From: Pontibacillus halophilus JSM 076056 = DSM 19796
GTDB lineage: Bacteria; Bacillota; Bacilli; Bacillales; BH030062
Length of the DNA: 64,000 bases
NCBI RefSeq assembly: GCF_000425205.1
Contig: NZ_AULI01000001.1
Location: forward strand, 62,001-126,000
Direction: 5' to 3'
Each line of letters opens with the position of its first letter. Position 1 is the stretch's first letter. Below the pieces are notes generated by a model. That model worked only from the letters and a program-made list of their open reading frames with translations, did not search any database and had not been told where the DNA came from. Shown piece by piece: positions 33,856 to 42,344 of this stretch. Made by a program: the position numbers and the translations under genes.

Positions 33856-34636
33856 TGTGGACAACTTCCTTTACTACTGCGTGTTGCTGCACCGCTTCCA
33901 ATGTAACTGTGGACAAAGTATCTAGAAAACGTGGGTGGAACGTTCCAGGTCCAGCTGCGTCATCCACAGCAAGTTCACTTGCTACCCCGTATGTGGACAC
34001 AGCAGACACTGCATTGTCCACACGGTCACCATCCAAAGTTAGAAACGCTGTGACAACAGAGCTTAACAAGCATCCTGTTCCTGTCACCTTCGTCAACATA
34101 GGCGTTCCGTTCTCACACGTGTACGTCCTTGTCCCGTCCGTCACCACATCTTTCTTACCCGTGAGGATAATTAGTGTCCCTAGCTTTATCGCAGCGGCTT
34201 CAGCTAGCTCAACCACATCTCCATCATCTGAAGAATCCACACCTCTTGCTTCCCACGGTCGGTCAATGAGCGTTGCAATTTCCCCAGCATTCCCACGAAT
34301 TGCGGTAAAGGATATCGCCTGTAGCAAGTCGCGACACGTTTCCTTCCTGTACGCTGTCGCTGCAACACCTACCGGGTCCAGAACGACAGGAATTCCATTT
34401 TCGTTGGCACGTCGACCTGCGAGATGCATTGCTTCAACGTCACTTGCCGTTAACGTACCAATATTGATGAGTACGCCATCTGAAATGCCCGCCATATCTG
34501 CCGCTTCTTCAGGCGCTTTCGACATGACTGGGGATGCGCCAATTGCGTACAAGCCGTTCGCAGTAAAGTTACTAACAACTTCGTTCGTTAGATTGTGAAT
34601 AAGTGGCCCTTTCTCACGTAAGGCAGTAATCGTCAT
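33848..34636 (-). CDS. thiM: Hydroxyethylthiazole kinase
   Basis: 262 residues, ribokinase-like fold. It phosphorylates the salvaged thiazole alcohol THZ. GPLIHNLTNEVVSNFTANGL is the classic N-terminal motif, LDPVGVAATAYR lies mid-protein, and the GTGCLLSS loop carries the catalytic cysteine/anion hole. The ATG at 34636 has GGAGGAGATACG upstream and overlaps the thiD stop. Together with ThiD, ThiE and TenA it forms a complete salvage route for both halves of thiamine; no de novo genes (thiC, thiG) are in this operon. Confidence 0.96.
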   Translation of the reverse strand: MTITALREKGPLIHNLTNEVVSNFTANGLYAIGASPVMSKAPEEAADMAGISDGVLINIGTLTASDVEAMHLAGRRANENGIPVVLDPVGVAATAYRKETCRDLLQAISFTAIRGNAGEIATLIDRPWEARGVDSSDDGDVVELAEAAAIKLGTLIILTGKKDVVTDGTRTYTCENGTPMLTKVTGTGCLLSSVVTAFLTLDGDRVDNAVSAVSTYGVASELAVDDAAGPGTFHPRFLDTLSTVTLEAVQQHAVVKEVVHND

Positions 34637-35451
34637 CGTATCTCCTCCAATTTATGTTGATGGTGGCGATAAGCCCAATGGTTTGTTGGACCTTGCCCAT
34701 GTCCGATACCAAGCGTGTGCTCAATAGCTAGTGCGATAAATCGCTTCCCAGTCTGAACGGCTTCAAGAAGGGATTTCCCCTTTGCTAACTCAGCCGTGAT
34801 GGCAGCTGAGAACGTACATCCAGTACCATGCGTGTGCTTCGTATCGAACCTCGGCGTCACCAATGTATGAAAGTCCTCTCCGTCATAAAATAAATCGAGT
34901 GCTTCCCCTTCCATGTGGCCCCCTTTTACGACGACTGACTTTGATCCAAATTCATGCACAATTATCTTTGCAACCTTCCTCATGTCCGCTTCCGTCTCGA
35001 CCAGTTCCCCTGTAATCGCCTCGGCTTCAGGTACATTCGGGGTCACAACAGTTGCAAGTGGCAACAGCGTCTCTCTTAGAGCACTTCGGGAAGCTTCATC
35101 CATTAACGCATCACCGCTTTGGGCAATCATGACTGGGTCCATGACATAGGGAACACCAGCCTGTTGGATGCGTGAAGCCACAAGCTTCATCATGTCAGTC
35201 GTGGCAATCATCCCGGTCTTTAGTGCATGGACAGGCATATCCTCAAGAACCGCTGCAAGCTGATGGTCAATAATTGATAACGGCATATGCTCCATGCCAC
35301 GAACGCCTGTCGTATTCTGAGCAACAACAGACGTAATGACCGACATCCCAAACGCCTCAAGCTCCTGGAACGTTTTCAAATCTGCCTGTATACCAGCCCC
35401 GCCACTCGGGTCTGTTCCAGCAATTGTTATAGCCCCACGGACATTACTCAT
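34633..35451 (-). CDS. thiD: HMP / HMP-phosphate kinase
   Basis: 272 residues, ribokinase family. It phosphorylates hydroxymethylpyrimidine and its monophosphate. Starts ITIAGTDPSGGAGIQADLK, with the ATP/anion motif HTHGTGCTFSAAI near residue 210 and YVMDPVM in the middle. It could also be a PdxK-type pyridoxal kinase (B. subtilis has a ThiD-like PdxK), but its place in a TPP-riboswitch operon favours thiamine. It overlaps tenA by eight bases. Confidence 0.94.
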   Translation of the reverse strand: MSNVRGAITIAGTDPSGGAGIQADLKTFQELEAFGMSVITSVVAQNTTGVRGMEHMPLSIIDHQLAAVLEDMPVHALKTGMIATTDMMKLVASRIQQAGVPYVMDPVMIAQSGDALMDEASRSALRETLLPLATVVTPNVPEAEAITGELVETEADMRKVAKIIVHEFGSKSVVVKGGHMEGEALDLFYDGEDFHTLVTPRFDTKHTHGTGCTFSAAITAELAKGKSLLEAVQTGKRFIALAIEHTLGIGHGQGPTNHWAYRHHQHKLEEIR

Positions 35452-36142
35452 ACGTAGTCACCGCCTGACGAGGAACAAGCTCCCATGACTCTTCATTGTA
35501 AGCCATTTCCCAGAAGCCCCATTCAAGCTGAGAACTCTTTATGAATGCCTCCTTCATCGCCTCTTTCTCTCGTTGGCTCGCGCCTTCTGCCCAGTCATCG
35601 AGGCGCTTCCGGATATCGTCTGTCGTCTCACGAATGCCCTCTTCTGCGTAGAATGCAATCCATTCATAGAAAGGATGGGCTTCATCATGCCCAATCTCTT
35701 CAATAAGGCGTTCGCCAATTTCTAAATAGGTCCACGGACAAGGAAGGATGGCAGCAAGAATCTCACCTAAGGACCCTTCGTGACCGTAATGCTTCATGTG
35801 TTTGATGTAGTGATCTGCGGATGGAGGAAGCGGATAGCTTTGCAAATCGTCGTAATTGATACCGATATACTGACAAAGGTTGTTGTGTGGATGAATTTCG
35901 CTATTCAAGACGAAATCAATCTGCTGTTTGTAGAAATCCATGTCGCTTCGGTCAGAACTTTTCGAGATGGCAAGTCCGTACATGTGCATAAAGGCATTCA
36001 AGTACTCAAAGTCTGCTTTCACATAATGCTCGACCGCACCTTTTGGGATGTCACCTTTCGCCAGTCCTCTAACAAACGGATGGTCAAAGATTGCGTTGTA
36101 AATGGAATCTGCTTCTTTACGTAATTCTGTGGAAAATGTCAT
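35444..36142 (-). CDS. tenA: Aminopyrimidine aminohydrolase (thiaminase II)
   Basis: 232 residues, all-helical TenA fold. It hydrolyses aminomethyl-HMP, a breakdown product of thiamine, to HMP for salvage. The catalytic cysteine is in LPCPWTYLEIG (about residue 135), and the Glu of EWGFWEMAY near the C-terminus completes the site. First gene of the operon, downstream of a TPP riboswitch and attenuator. ATG at 36142 follows AGGAGGAAC. Confidence 0.95.
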   Translation of the reverse strand: MTFSTELRKEADSIYNAIFDHPFVRGLAKGDIPKGAVEHYVKADFEYLNAFMHMYGLAISKSSDRSDMDFYKQQIDFVLNSEIHPHNNLCQYIGINYDDLQSYPLPPSADHYIKHMKHYGHEGSLGEILAAILPCPWTYLEIGERLIEEIGHDEAHPFYEWIAFYAEEGIRETTDDIRKRLDDWAEGASQREKEAMKEAFIKSSQLEWGFWEMAYNEESWELVPRQAVTTYE

Positions 36143-36220
36143 AATTGTTCCTCCTAAATGGGATTAGGAAGCAACCTGGGGATTTTGTGGGGACAAGTTG
36201 GTTGTCATAAAGCTTTCCCA

Positions 36221-36254
36221 TACAAAAAAGCCGCCCCAGAAACTGGAGCGGCCT
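36221..36254 (-). terminator. TPP-riboswitch-controlled terminator
   Basis: Minus-strand GGCCGC-CCAG / CTGG-GCGGC stem followed by a T6 run, between the TPP aptamer and tenA. TPP binding should favour termination. Confidence 0.88.
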
Positions 36255-36363
36255 GAATTTACAGTGTAAGGGTAAAGGTTGCGACAGCTCGTCTTAGAAA
36301 CACTATGAATCTAGCATTCATAGGCTCATAACAAGTGTGGCTACTCTTGTAAAACCAACCGAC

Positions 36364-36457
36364 TCCACTTCCCTTCGCTGGTACTAACCAGATCAGGTTC
36401 AAAGGGACCAAGGATCTCTCCTTATCTCAGCCTCGTTACTTCGAGGCGCCCCTAGTG
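36364..36457 (-). ncRNA. TPP riboswitch (thi-box)
   Basis: Minus strand: TAGGGGCGCC, a P3a-type stem CCTCGAAGTAACGAGG, the invariant CTGAGA, then the second half GGTCCCTTTGAACCTGATCTG and GTTAGTACCAGCG...AGGGAA. All thi-box landmarks are present in order. Confidence 0.95.
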
Positions 36458-36514
36458 GACTTCCTTTATTTACTAAACACGATAACATAGCTTATAGAAG
36501 TTGTCACGTGAAAG

Positions 36515-37243
36515 CTAAACACCGCGACGATTGCCCCATAAGAGAGCATGTACTTGTGGCAGTACGCGCACACGGTTCAGCGCGTCAGATTCCATCGTCC
36601 GCTCAATGAGCCATTCGTATTTCTTTAACAATTTATACATCAGTACTTCATCGTTCTGTTCCTCTGTATCGTCATTCCCCACCTGAAGAAAGAAATCCAC
36701 ATGTGGATAACGGGCATGAACGTCCTTGGCGTACTCTAGGTCTGCTTCATCAAATACAACAACCTTGAGACTCGCTTTGTCCACACGGCCTGCTTGTTCA
36801 AGTTCGTGTAGAATCCCGTCTAGCTTCACCCAGTTGGTCTCCATGCCAGAACTAGGAGGCTTCGGCGACAGCGTTAAATCGTCTATCTTTGTAAACCATT
36901 CTTGATAACGACTTCCTTGCGTCTCAAGTGCGACTTCGCACCCCTTATCATGGAGAAGGTCGACGAGAATGCCCATATCTTTCAACAAGGCGGGATTGCC
37001 GCCGGATACTGTCACGTGGTCAAATTTGTCGCCGCCAATGGTATAGAGTTCCTCGTAAATGTCTTCTGCAGACAGCTTGCGAATATCGTCCTTCGCACTG
37101 CCATCCCACGTAAATGCCGAGTCGCACCACGAACAACGGTAGTCGCATCCCGCTGTCCGTACAAACATCGTTTTACGCCCGACAACCATTCCTTCTCCTT
37201 GGATGGTTGGCCCGAATATTTCTAGTACAGGAATGCTACTCAT
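36515..37243 (-). CDS. queE: 7-carboxy-7-deazaguanine synthase
   Basis: 242 residues, radical SAM enzyme. It converts carboxytetrahydropterin to CDG, the third step of queuosine/preQ0 synthesis. The cluster motif CDYRCSWC gives Cys33, Cys37 and Cys40 (CxxxCxxC, with the unusual short spacing of QueE). GEGMVVGRKT precedes it and SGGNPAL follows. Start ATG 37243 overlaps the queD end. Third gene of the queCDE operon; queF is not adjacent, so preQ0 reduction must be encoded elsewhere. Confidence 0.95.
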   Translation of the reverse strand: MSSIPVLEIFGPTIQGEGMVVGRKTMFVRTAGCDYRCSWCDSAFTWDGSAKDDIRKLSAEDIYEELYTIGGDKFDHVTVSGGNPALLKDMGILVDLLHDKGCEVALETQGSRYQEWFTKIDDLTLSPKPPSSGMETNWVKLDGILHELEQAGRVDKASLKVVVFDEADLEYAKDVHARYPHVDFFLQVGNDDTEEQNDEVLMYKLLKKYEWLIERTMESDALNRVRVLPQVHALLWGNRRGV

Positions 37244-37712
37244 CGATCATCCACTCCCGTCTTGCTTCTGCGTAGCTCGTCGGAGTCTCATACAATTTCA
37301 CGAACTCGACTCTCGCCCCTTCAAACTGCGCTTGAAGCGCCTCATCCATCTTCTCATAAATCCACACAACCATGTTCTCTGCCGTTGTATTCATAAGAGG
37401 TAAAGTCTCGTTTAAGTATCGATGGTCGAGGTAGATTTCAATTTCGTTCTTCCAGATGTTCTTTAGGTCGCCAAAGTCGATGACAATGCCGATTTCATCC
37501 ACGTAGCCACTTACTCCGAAGATGACTTTGTACGTATGTCCGTGTAAGTTCTTACATTTTCCTTCGTAGCAATGAAGGTGGTGCGCTGCATCAAAGGTGA
37601 ATTCCTTGCTGACCATCACCCGCTTATGATGATATTTCAACTCACTGCGACGGATATCCTCATCAATCTTCTGTAGCTGTTCAACAATGCGAAAGCCAAA
37701 GTCGTTAAACAT
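37236..37712 (-). CDS. queD: 6-carboxytetrahydropterin synthase
   Basis: 158 residues from ATG 37712, which is 9 nt after AGGAGG; a GTG at 37730 is in frame but lies before the ribosome binding site. T-fold zinc enzyme making CPH4 from dihydroneopterin triphosphate. Zinc ligands are His in [11 protein letters not shown] and the HGH of [10 protein letters not shown]; the catalytic cysteine is in EGKCKN. Overlaps queC by eight bases and queE by eight. Confidence 0.95.
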   Translation of the reverse strand: MFNDFGFRIVEQLQKIDEDIRRSELKYHHKRVMVSKEFTFDAAHHLHCYEGKCKNLHGHTYKVIFGVSGYVDEIGIVIDFGDLKNIWKNEIEIYLDHRYLNETLPLMNTTAENMVVWIYEKMDEALQAQFEGARVEFVKLYETPTSYAEARREWMIDE

Positions 37713-38376
37713 CTGCTCGTACCTCCTCACGCTTCTCTAAATACGCTTGTAGTCCTCGCTGTCGTAACTGACACGCTGGGCATTCTCCACACCCTGAGCC
37801 TCGGACTCCGTTGTAGCATGTGAGGGTCTTCTCACGCACATAGTCAAAGCCACCAAGCTCATCCGCCAGTTCCCACGTCTCAGCTTTATCGAGCCACATC
37901 AGGGGAGTATGAATGACGAACTTCTCATCCATGGACAGATTCAACGTTACATTTAACGATTTGACAAAGTCATCTCGACAATCTGGATAACCACTAAAGT
38001 CCGTTTCACAAACTCCTGTCACGATATGTTTCGCATCAATTTGATACCCCATAATGGTTGCGAAAGAAAGGAAGATCAAATTACGGCCAGGTACGAACGT
38101 ACTTGGAAGTCCACCGTCTTCTCCGTCTTCAACTGCAATATCATCACGCGTTAACGCATTCGGAGCAAGCTGATTTAGTAGCGACATATCAAGCACGGTA
38201 TGCTTTACACCAAGTTCTGCTGCAATCTCCTCCGCCACTTCAATCTCTTCAGCATGACGCTGATTGTAGTTGAATGTGACCGTCTCTACTTCCTTGAATC
38301 GTCTAAGCGCCCAGAACAGACAGGTCGTACTGTCCTGCCCCCCACTAAAGACGACAATACACTTCTCTTTATTCAT
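37705..38376 (-). CDS. queC: 7-cyano-7-deazaguanine synthase
   Basis: 223 residues from ATG 38376 (AAAGGGG upstream); the longer frame would run into the leader terminator. PP-loop ATPase with [14 protein letters not shown] near the N-terminus, and a C-terminal zinc knuckle CYNG...[11 protein letters not shown]. It converts CDG to preQ0 with ATP and ammonia. First gene of the operon and controlled by the preQ1-I riboswitch. Confidence 0.96.
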   Translation of the reverse strand: MNKEKCIVVFSGGQDSTTCLFWALRRFKEVETVTFNYNQRHAEEIEVAEEIAAELGVKHTVLDMSLLNQLAPNALTRDDIAVEDGEDGGLPSTFVPGRNLIFLSFATIMGYQIDAKHIVTGVCETDFSGYPDCRDDFVKSLNVTLNLSMDEKFVIHTPLMWLDKAETWELADELGGFDYVREKTLTCYNGVRGSGCGECPACQLRQRGLQAYLEKREEVRADV

Positions 38377-38430
38377 AAAAAAAATCCCCTTTCTAAAAGT
38401 AGAAAAGAGGATCCATGCACCCATAAAAAC

Positions 38431-38460
38431 AAAAAAAGCTATACCTAAGGTCGGTATAGT
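38431..38460 (-). terminator. preQ1-riboswitch terminator
   Basis: Minus strand CTATACC-gacctta-GGTATAG followed by CTTTTTTTG. CTAAGG at the 3' end of the aptamer can instead pair with CCTTAG in the loop/arm, a probable antiterminator. Confidence 0.88.
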
Positions 38461-38464
38461 CACA

Positions 38465-38502
38465 TCCTTAGTTTTTTATAGAGGGTGTCGCTAGAACCTC
38501 TC
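38465..38502 (-). ncRNA. preQ1-I riboswitch
   Basis: AGAGGTTCTAGC, ACACCCTCT and an A-rich tail AAAAAACTAAGG on the minus strand match the preQ1 class I aptamer of B. subtilis queC almost exactly (H-type pseudoknot). It governs queCDE. Confidence 0.95.
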
Positions 38503-38694
38503 CCGCTGTTTCATCAGCGGACTTTATTCAAATGTCAATTAACTAGTTTACCATATTTGAACATTACTGCCTAGCGAACATACAATCCCAAAATCTTGTT
38601 AAACATTGACACGCACCGACACCACGGCATGGTCAGAATTTTAATAACGTGTTAAACTAGTAAAGCATATTATTTGGTAGAAAAGAGGTTTACT

Positions 38695-39750
38695 ATGGCA
38701 TCAAAGATCAAACGTAATGACCCTTGTCCTTGTGGCAGCGGGAAAAAATACAAGAAATGTCACTGTGGTATAGAAGAGGTCGCTTCGACAGAAGTTGTCA
38801 TGGAACAAGAATTAGACCAATTGTACCAGCAGCTCATCAGCCTTGGTGTAGGTTCATACCAAAGCCACGTACGCCCTAGCGCTTTGCCAGACTTCCCTAA
38901 GGAGTATAGCGAGCTCTATACATTTAACTATATTGTCAAACAGATTATGGATGAGCCTGTTGAGGGAGATACGACGATTATAGACAAGTTCTATGAGAAG
39001 AAGGTAGATACCCTTACACGCCCACAAACACTTGAAGCCTTCAAGATGTGGCCAGGTGCCGCTCCTGTTCTATTAGAAGTGAAGCAGGTAGACAATTTCG
39101 TCGTTCAAGGGCAGGACCTCTTAACTGACGAAGCTTACACGGTTAAGATTCCTGATGACATGAGCGAAGTCGTTGTATCAGACGTGCTTCTTGGATACTT
39201 ATTCAATTGGGGTACGCACTATGCGTTGATTCCAACACCAGTACCATTCGACAAGCGCATCATCGAGAACTTCATGGATAAATCCTTCAACGATGACTAT
39301 GAAGCGAACAAGGAAGAGAATGAAACGAAGTCTGAGTACTTCCAGCGTCATTACTTACGTATGATTGAAACGCTGATTCAGCACCTTGAAACAGATGAGT
39401 TGAGTTCTGACAACATTAACTGGTCTAAAGATTCTCACCAGCAAGTAGCAGAACTGTTTGAAACGTATGCCGACCATAACCGTCTCGGCCAAAAAGTGAT
39501 GGAAGCAACACTTGGTTTCTGGTCTTACTACTGTAAAGAGTACAACCCAACTATTCGTAAGCCTGAGATCTTCGCGGCTGCACTTGAGTATCACGTGACA
39601 ACTGCACCAGAACTTGGCGTTAAAGCGAATGTCACTCAGAAAGAAATCGCAACGAAGCACGGCGTCAGTCCAAACAGCCTGTCCAAGCGTAAGAACGAAA
39701 TTGGCGAAGCGTTCCAAACGTTCCTACAAGAACAGCAAACAATGGTATAA
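38695..39750 (+). CDS. SEC-C motif protein with C-terminal helix-turn-helix-like segment
   Basis: 351 residues from ATG 38695 (AAAAGAGG upstream). Residues 9-24 contain the zinc-binding SEC-C motif DPCPCGSGKKYKKCHC, also found at the SecA C-terminus. The middle is an acidic globular region without a motif I know. The C-terminus QKEIATKHGVSPNSLSKRKNEI (within about 315-345) reads like a helix-turn-helix. The combination suggests a nucleic-acid or ribosome/protein quality role, but the function is unknown. Monocistronic, with a strong terminator. Confidence 0.8.
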   Translation: MASKIKRNDPCPCGSGKKYKKCHCGIEEVASTEVVMEQELDQLYQQLISLGVGSYQSHVRPSALPDFPKEYSELYTFNYIVKQIMDEPVEGDTTIIDKFYEKKVDTLTRPQTLEAFKMWPGAAPVLLEVKQVDNFVVQGQDLLTDEAYTVKIPDDMSEVVVSDVLLGYLFNWGTHYALIPTPVPFDKRIIENFMDKSFNDDYEANKEENETKSEYFQRHYLRMIETLIQHLETDELSSDNINWSKDSHQQVAELFETYADHNRLGQKVMEATLGFWSYYCKEYNPTIRKPEIFAAALEYHVTTAPELGVKANVTQKEIATKHGVSPNSLSKRKNEIGEAFQTFLQEQQTMV

Positions 39751-39758
39751 ATACCTAC

Positions 39759-39793
39759 AACCCCCTTTCCCACTATGGTGAAAGGGGGTTTTT
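39759..39793 (+). terminator. Terminator of the SEC-C gene
   Basis: AACCCCCTTTC / GAAAGGGGGTT followed by T-run. Confidence 0.92.
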
Positions 39794-39995
39794 GTATGGT
39801 GGAAAACCACTAAAGAGATAAAACACACTTTTTCGTACCCAGCGGGAGGTAAAATACACATTTCACCTAGAGTAAAACATTGAAATAACCCCTCACACTT
39901 ACATAAACGCATTCTGAACAACCGTACCCTACTGTCCTATGATGAGGCTACCGCGGAATAATTGAAGCAGCGCTGCCTTCCAAATGAGGCGAACG

Positions 39996-40505
39996 ATGAT
40001 CGATGAAATGAAGTTTGATGACGTAGTAGACCAACACAAAGGGATGATTTACCACATTCTTCACAGACTACACATTAAGGACACCGAAGGAGACTATTAT
40101 CAGGAAGCACTCATCGCCCTATGGCAAGCCTGGAATACACACGATGCAGCGAAATCGAAGCTATCCACCCATATCTACTACACCGTACACAAGCACTTAC
40201 TTACGCTTATCCGGACACAGAATCGGAAATCTTCTCATCAGAAAGCCTACATTGAAGAGACAAAGCAAACCTTGAATGAAAATGAGGAATCTACCTTATT
40301 CGATCCTTATTTGCAGCAAGAAATAGAATCCATCTTAACGGAGAAACAGTACGCATGGTTTAAGGGGGTAATTATGAACGGGCAGCCCCTCCAAGCCATT
40401 GCAGCGAAGGAGAACACCACACTTGAGGCCGTAAAGAACTGGGGGAAAGCTGCTAAGAAGAAACTAAGAAGCAATAGAGAAGTAAAAGGGTATTTCTCCC
40501 AATAA
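39996..40505 (+). CDS. Small sigma-70-family factor
   Basis: 169 residues from ATG 39996 (GAGG at 6-nt spacing); ATG 39984 is the upstream alternative. Region 2 is recognisable: VVDQHKGMIYHILHRLHI, then DYYQEALIALWQAW and LSTHIYYTVHKHLLTLIR (about 10-75). The C-terminal half LTEKQYAWFKGVIMNGQPLQ and onward resembles region 4, in which a DNA-recognition helix would follow (LEAVKNWGKAAKKKL). It resembles distant SigH/ComX-like or phage-type factors. There is no anti-sigma gene next to it. Regulon unknown. The 190 bases before it hold no feature I recognise. Confidence 0.75.
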   Translation: MIDEMKFDDVVDQHKGMIYHILHRLHIKDTEGDYYQEALIALWQAWNTHDAAKSKLSTHIYYTVHKHLLTLIRTQNRKSSHQKAYIEETKQTLNENEESTLFDPYLQQEIESILTEKQYAWFKGVIMNGQPLQAIAAKENTTLEAVKNWGKAAKKKLRSNREVKGYFSQ

Positions 40506-40510
40506 ATGAG

Positions 40511-40551
40511 CATAAAAAAACGGGTTAGCTTCTACCGAACGAAGCTAACCC
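40511..40551 (-). terminator. Minus-strand terminator
   Basis: GGGTTAGCTTC / GAAGCTAACCC perfect stem. The T-run (GTTTTTTTATG) is on the minus strand only, so it ends a transcript coming from the right, where only the small minus-strand frame at 40552 lies. Confidence 0.85.
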
Positions 40552-40680
40552 TCATGGAGTGGTTGGTATGATCTTAGGGAGATCTTTCATTATGGTTTGT
40601 GGGACAAAACCACCTAGCCAAATCGTAATCAAGATATGAAAACGAAAAGAGGCTTGGTCAGGAAGTTTGGAGTCAATCAT
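40552..40680 (-). CDS. Putative small membrane peptide (42 aa)
   Basis: MIDSKLPDQASFRFHILI followed by TIWLGGFVPQTIMKDLPKI, a single hydrophobic stretch (about 14-27). The stop codon directly abuts a minus-strand terminator, and no other gene uses it. That terminator is the main argument that a transcript exists here. The ribosome binding site is weak (AAGG), and a possible promoter is TTTACA-N17-TTACAT near 40700-40730. It may instead be a non-coding RNA. No family recognised. Confidence 0.45.
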   Translation of the reverse strand: MIDSKLPDQASFRFHILITIWLGGFVPQTIMKDLPKIIPTTP

Positions 40681-40878
40681 TAATTGACCTTAAACAATGT
40701 AACACTAATGTGAAGCTAATGTAAATAAAAACTTAAGCGTTCATCGTTATTCGTAATGTTCGTAGTTTTCAGTTTGGCATTAATGGGAAATAAACCCGTT
40801 TAGAGTGCCAATGTGCTGTTTGACTTTCTTTTATTAAGGGAATTTTATATGATAGTACTGTTTTAGGAGGTGTAAGCG

Positions 40879-41736
40879 TTGAATAATGCTCAAACAAAGC
40901 TTTACCACTATTTAGTTGAACAGAGCCCACGAATTACCGATGATTGGCTGAATGCTCGTGAGATAAATGGTCAATCCGTCTTCTCGAGAGATGCGGGAGT
41001 TGAAATGGATCGCCAATTACGTGAAGAGAACCGTCGACTTGTGACCTCCATCACGAAAGCCTTCATTGAAGATGAGGACTCCCTCCATAAAGAGTGGGAA
41101 GCCTGGATTGAACTTGTATCCGACAGAAGACTCGCTCAAGATATGCCGCTTCACGAAGCTGTACAGCAGTTCCGAGTGGTTCGAGAAGTCTACTACAACT
41201 ATATTAAAGAATTCTCCAAGACACACGATGAAGTGACGGTCGAGGATATTCTTCACTGGAATGATCTTGTGAATTCTACATTCGACTGGGTCATCACACA
41301 ATTTCTTAAGCGTTATAATGATAAGACAGAGAAAGAACAACAGCGAAAGCAAACGCTCATTAACGAGCTCAGCTCCCCAGTTATCCCGATTACGGAAGAC
41401 GCAGCCATCCTTCCATTAATGGGAGACTTAGATACAGAGCGAACTGCTTATATTCATAAGAATACGCTCGAGCATTGCAACGAGTACGAATATGACACCA
41501 TCTACATCGATTTATCTGGTGTACATAACATTGATACCCTCGTCGCACACCGAATCTTCCAATTGATTGATTCATTGAAGCTCCTCGGGGTTACGACCAT
41601 CTTATGTGGACTCAAGCCTCGAATCGCTCAAGTAGCCGTAAATCTTGGATTAGACTTCACGAACATACAAATGAAGAGCAAGCTGTCCCACGCCTTACAG
41701 GAACGCATGGGAGATTTAAATACCTCACACAACTAA
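40879..41736 (+). CDS. RsbR-family stressosome protein with STAS domain
   Basis: 285 residues. Residues 1-150 form the helical, globin-like N-domain of RsbR paralogs; there is no heme or flavin motif. Residues about 165-275 are a STAS domain with YDTIYIDLSGVHNIDTLVAH, where the Thr corresponds to the first RsbT phosphorylation site (Thr171 of RsbRA), and LKPRIAQVAVNLGLD. The second site of RsbRA falls near this last motif, where Val is found. It would act in the stressosome upstream of sigma-B, but rsbS/rsbT are not adjacent. GTG/TTG-like start: the frame begins TTG 40879 after TTAGGAGGTGTAAGCG. Confidence 0.85.
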   Translation: MNNAQTKLYHYLVEQSPRITDDWLNAREINGQSVFSRDAGVEMDRQLREENRRLVTSITKAFIEDEDSLHKEWEAWIELVSDRRLAQDMPLHEAVQQFRVVREVYYNYIKEFSKTHDEVTVEDILHWNDLVNSTFDWVITQFLKRYNDKTEKEQQRKQTLINELSSPVIPITEDAAILPLMGDLDTERTAYIHKNTLEHCNEYEYDTIYIDLSGVHNIDTLVAHRIFQLIDSLKLLGVTTILCGLKPRIAQVAVNLGLDFTNIQMKSKLSHALQERMGDLNTSHN

Positions 41737-41768
41737 ACCCCTCGGGTCCTATTGACCCAAGGGGTTTT
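41736..41768. terminator. Terminator between the RsbR-like and NUDIX genes
   Basis: AACCCCT-GGGT / ACCC-AGGGGTT with T-run on plus strand and A-rich flank on the other side; serves both convergent genes. Confidence 0.85.
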
Positions 41769-42162
41769 AAGATTCATTCATGACAATTGGCAATATTTCA
41801 GAGGGGCGGAAATCACTCAGTCTTGGCAAACGGAAGACATCCATCCAAATAGGAGTATACGTCCCTTTCTGAGGACTAGGGTTCACCATCTCTTCCCCTT
41901 CACCTGTACCGAACACCCCACCCTTCATCTCCACTAGGAAATAATAATGGGTTCGTTCTTTATAGAGTGTAGCTACTTCTTTCACAATCTGCACCTCGAC
42001 ACCGAGCTCTTCCTTCGCTTCTCGAAGTGCCGCTTCCTCTTTCGTTTCTCCCTCTTCAATGCCACCACCAGGTACAACGTAGTACGTACGACCACGCTTA
42101 TTCCGGCGAATTAAGGCTAACTTTCCATCTTGAATTAAGATGATTCCAGCACGCGGCTTCAT
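41767..42162 (-). CDS. NUDIX hydrolase
   Basis: 131 residues from ATG 42162, which follows AAAGGAG at 8 nt; the longer frame lacks a ribosome binding site. The Nudix box runs GGGIEEGETKEEAALREA then KEELGVEV (about 32-57), matching GX5EX7REUXEEXGU. Members cleave nucleoside diphosphates linked to another moiety, such as oxidised nucleotides or ADP-ribose. The substrate cannot be deduced. Single gene, no operon partners; 42163-42305 upstream holds no further feature. Confidence 0.85.
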   Translation of the reverse strand: MKPRAGIILIQDGKLALIRRNKRGRTYYVVPGGGIEEGETKEEAALREAKEELGVEVQIVKEVATLYKERTHYYFLVEMKGGVFGTGEGEEMVNPSPQKGTYTPIWMDVFRLPRLSDFRPSEILPIVMNES

Positions 42163-42305
42163 CGCATAAACTCCTTTCATTCCGTCAGTCCATTCTATCA
42201 GTAAGGGCACAATCCCCTATGCAAGAAACGTTTCTATTATCATAGCATGTTTCACTAATAACTGGGAGAGTCACTCCCCCATTCATCGCGCCCGGTTTCT
42301 TTATA

Positions 42306-42340
42306 CAACGAAAAAGAACGCCTGGTCTCCCAAGCGTTCT
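42306..42340 (-). terminator. Terminator of the flagellar late operon
   Basis: AGAACGC-TTGG / CCAG-GCGTTCT followed by TTTTTCGTTG on the minus strand, after the 120-aa gene. Confidence 0.85.
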
Positions 42341-42344
42341 CTCG

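Noticed and set aside
33855-34598. Open frame of 247 codons on the plus strand opposite thiM
   Set aside because: It mirrors thiM codon structure (Ser/Thr/Ala-rich shadow), lacks a ribosome binding site and resembles no protein; thiM is a certain gene.
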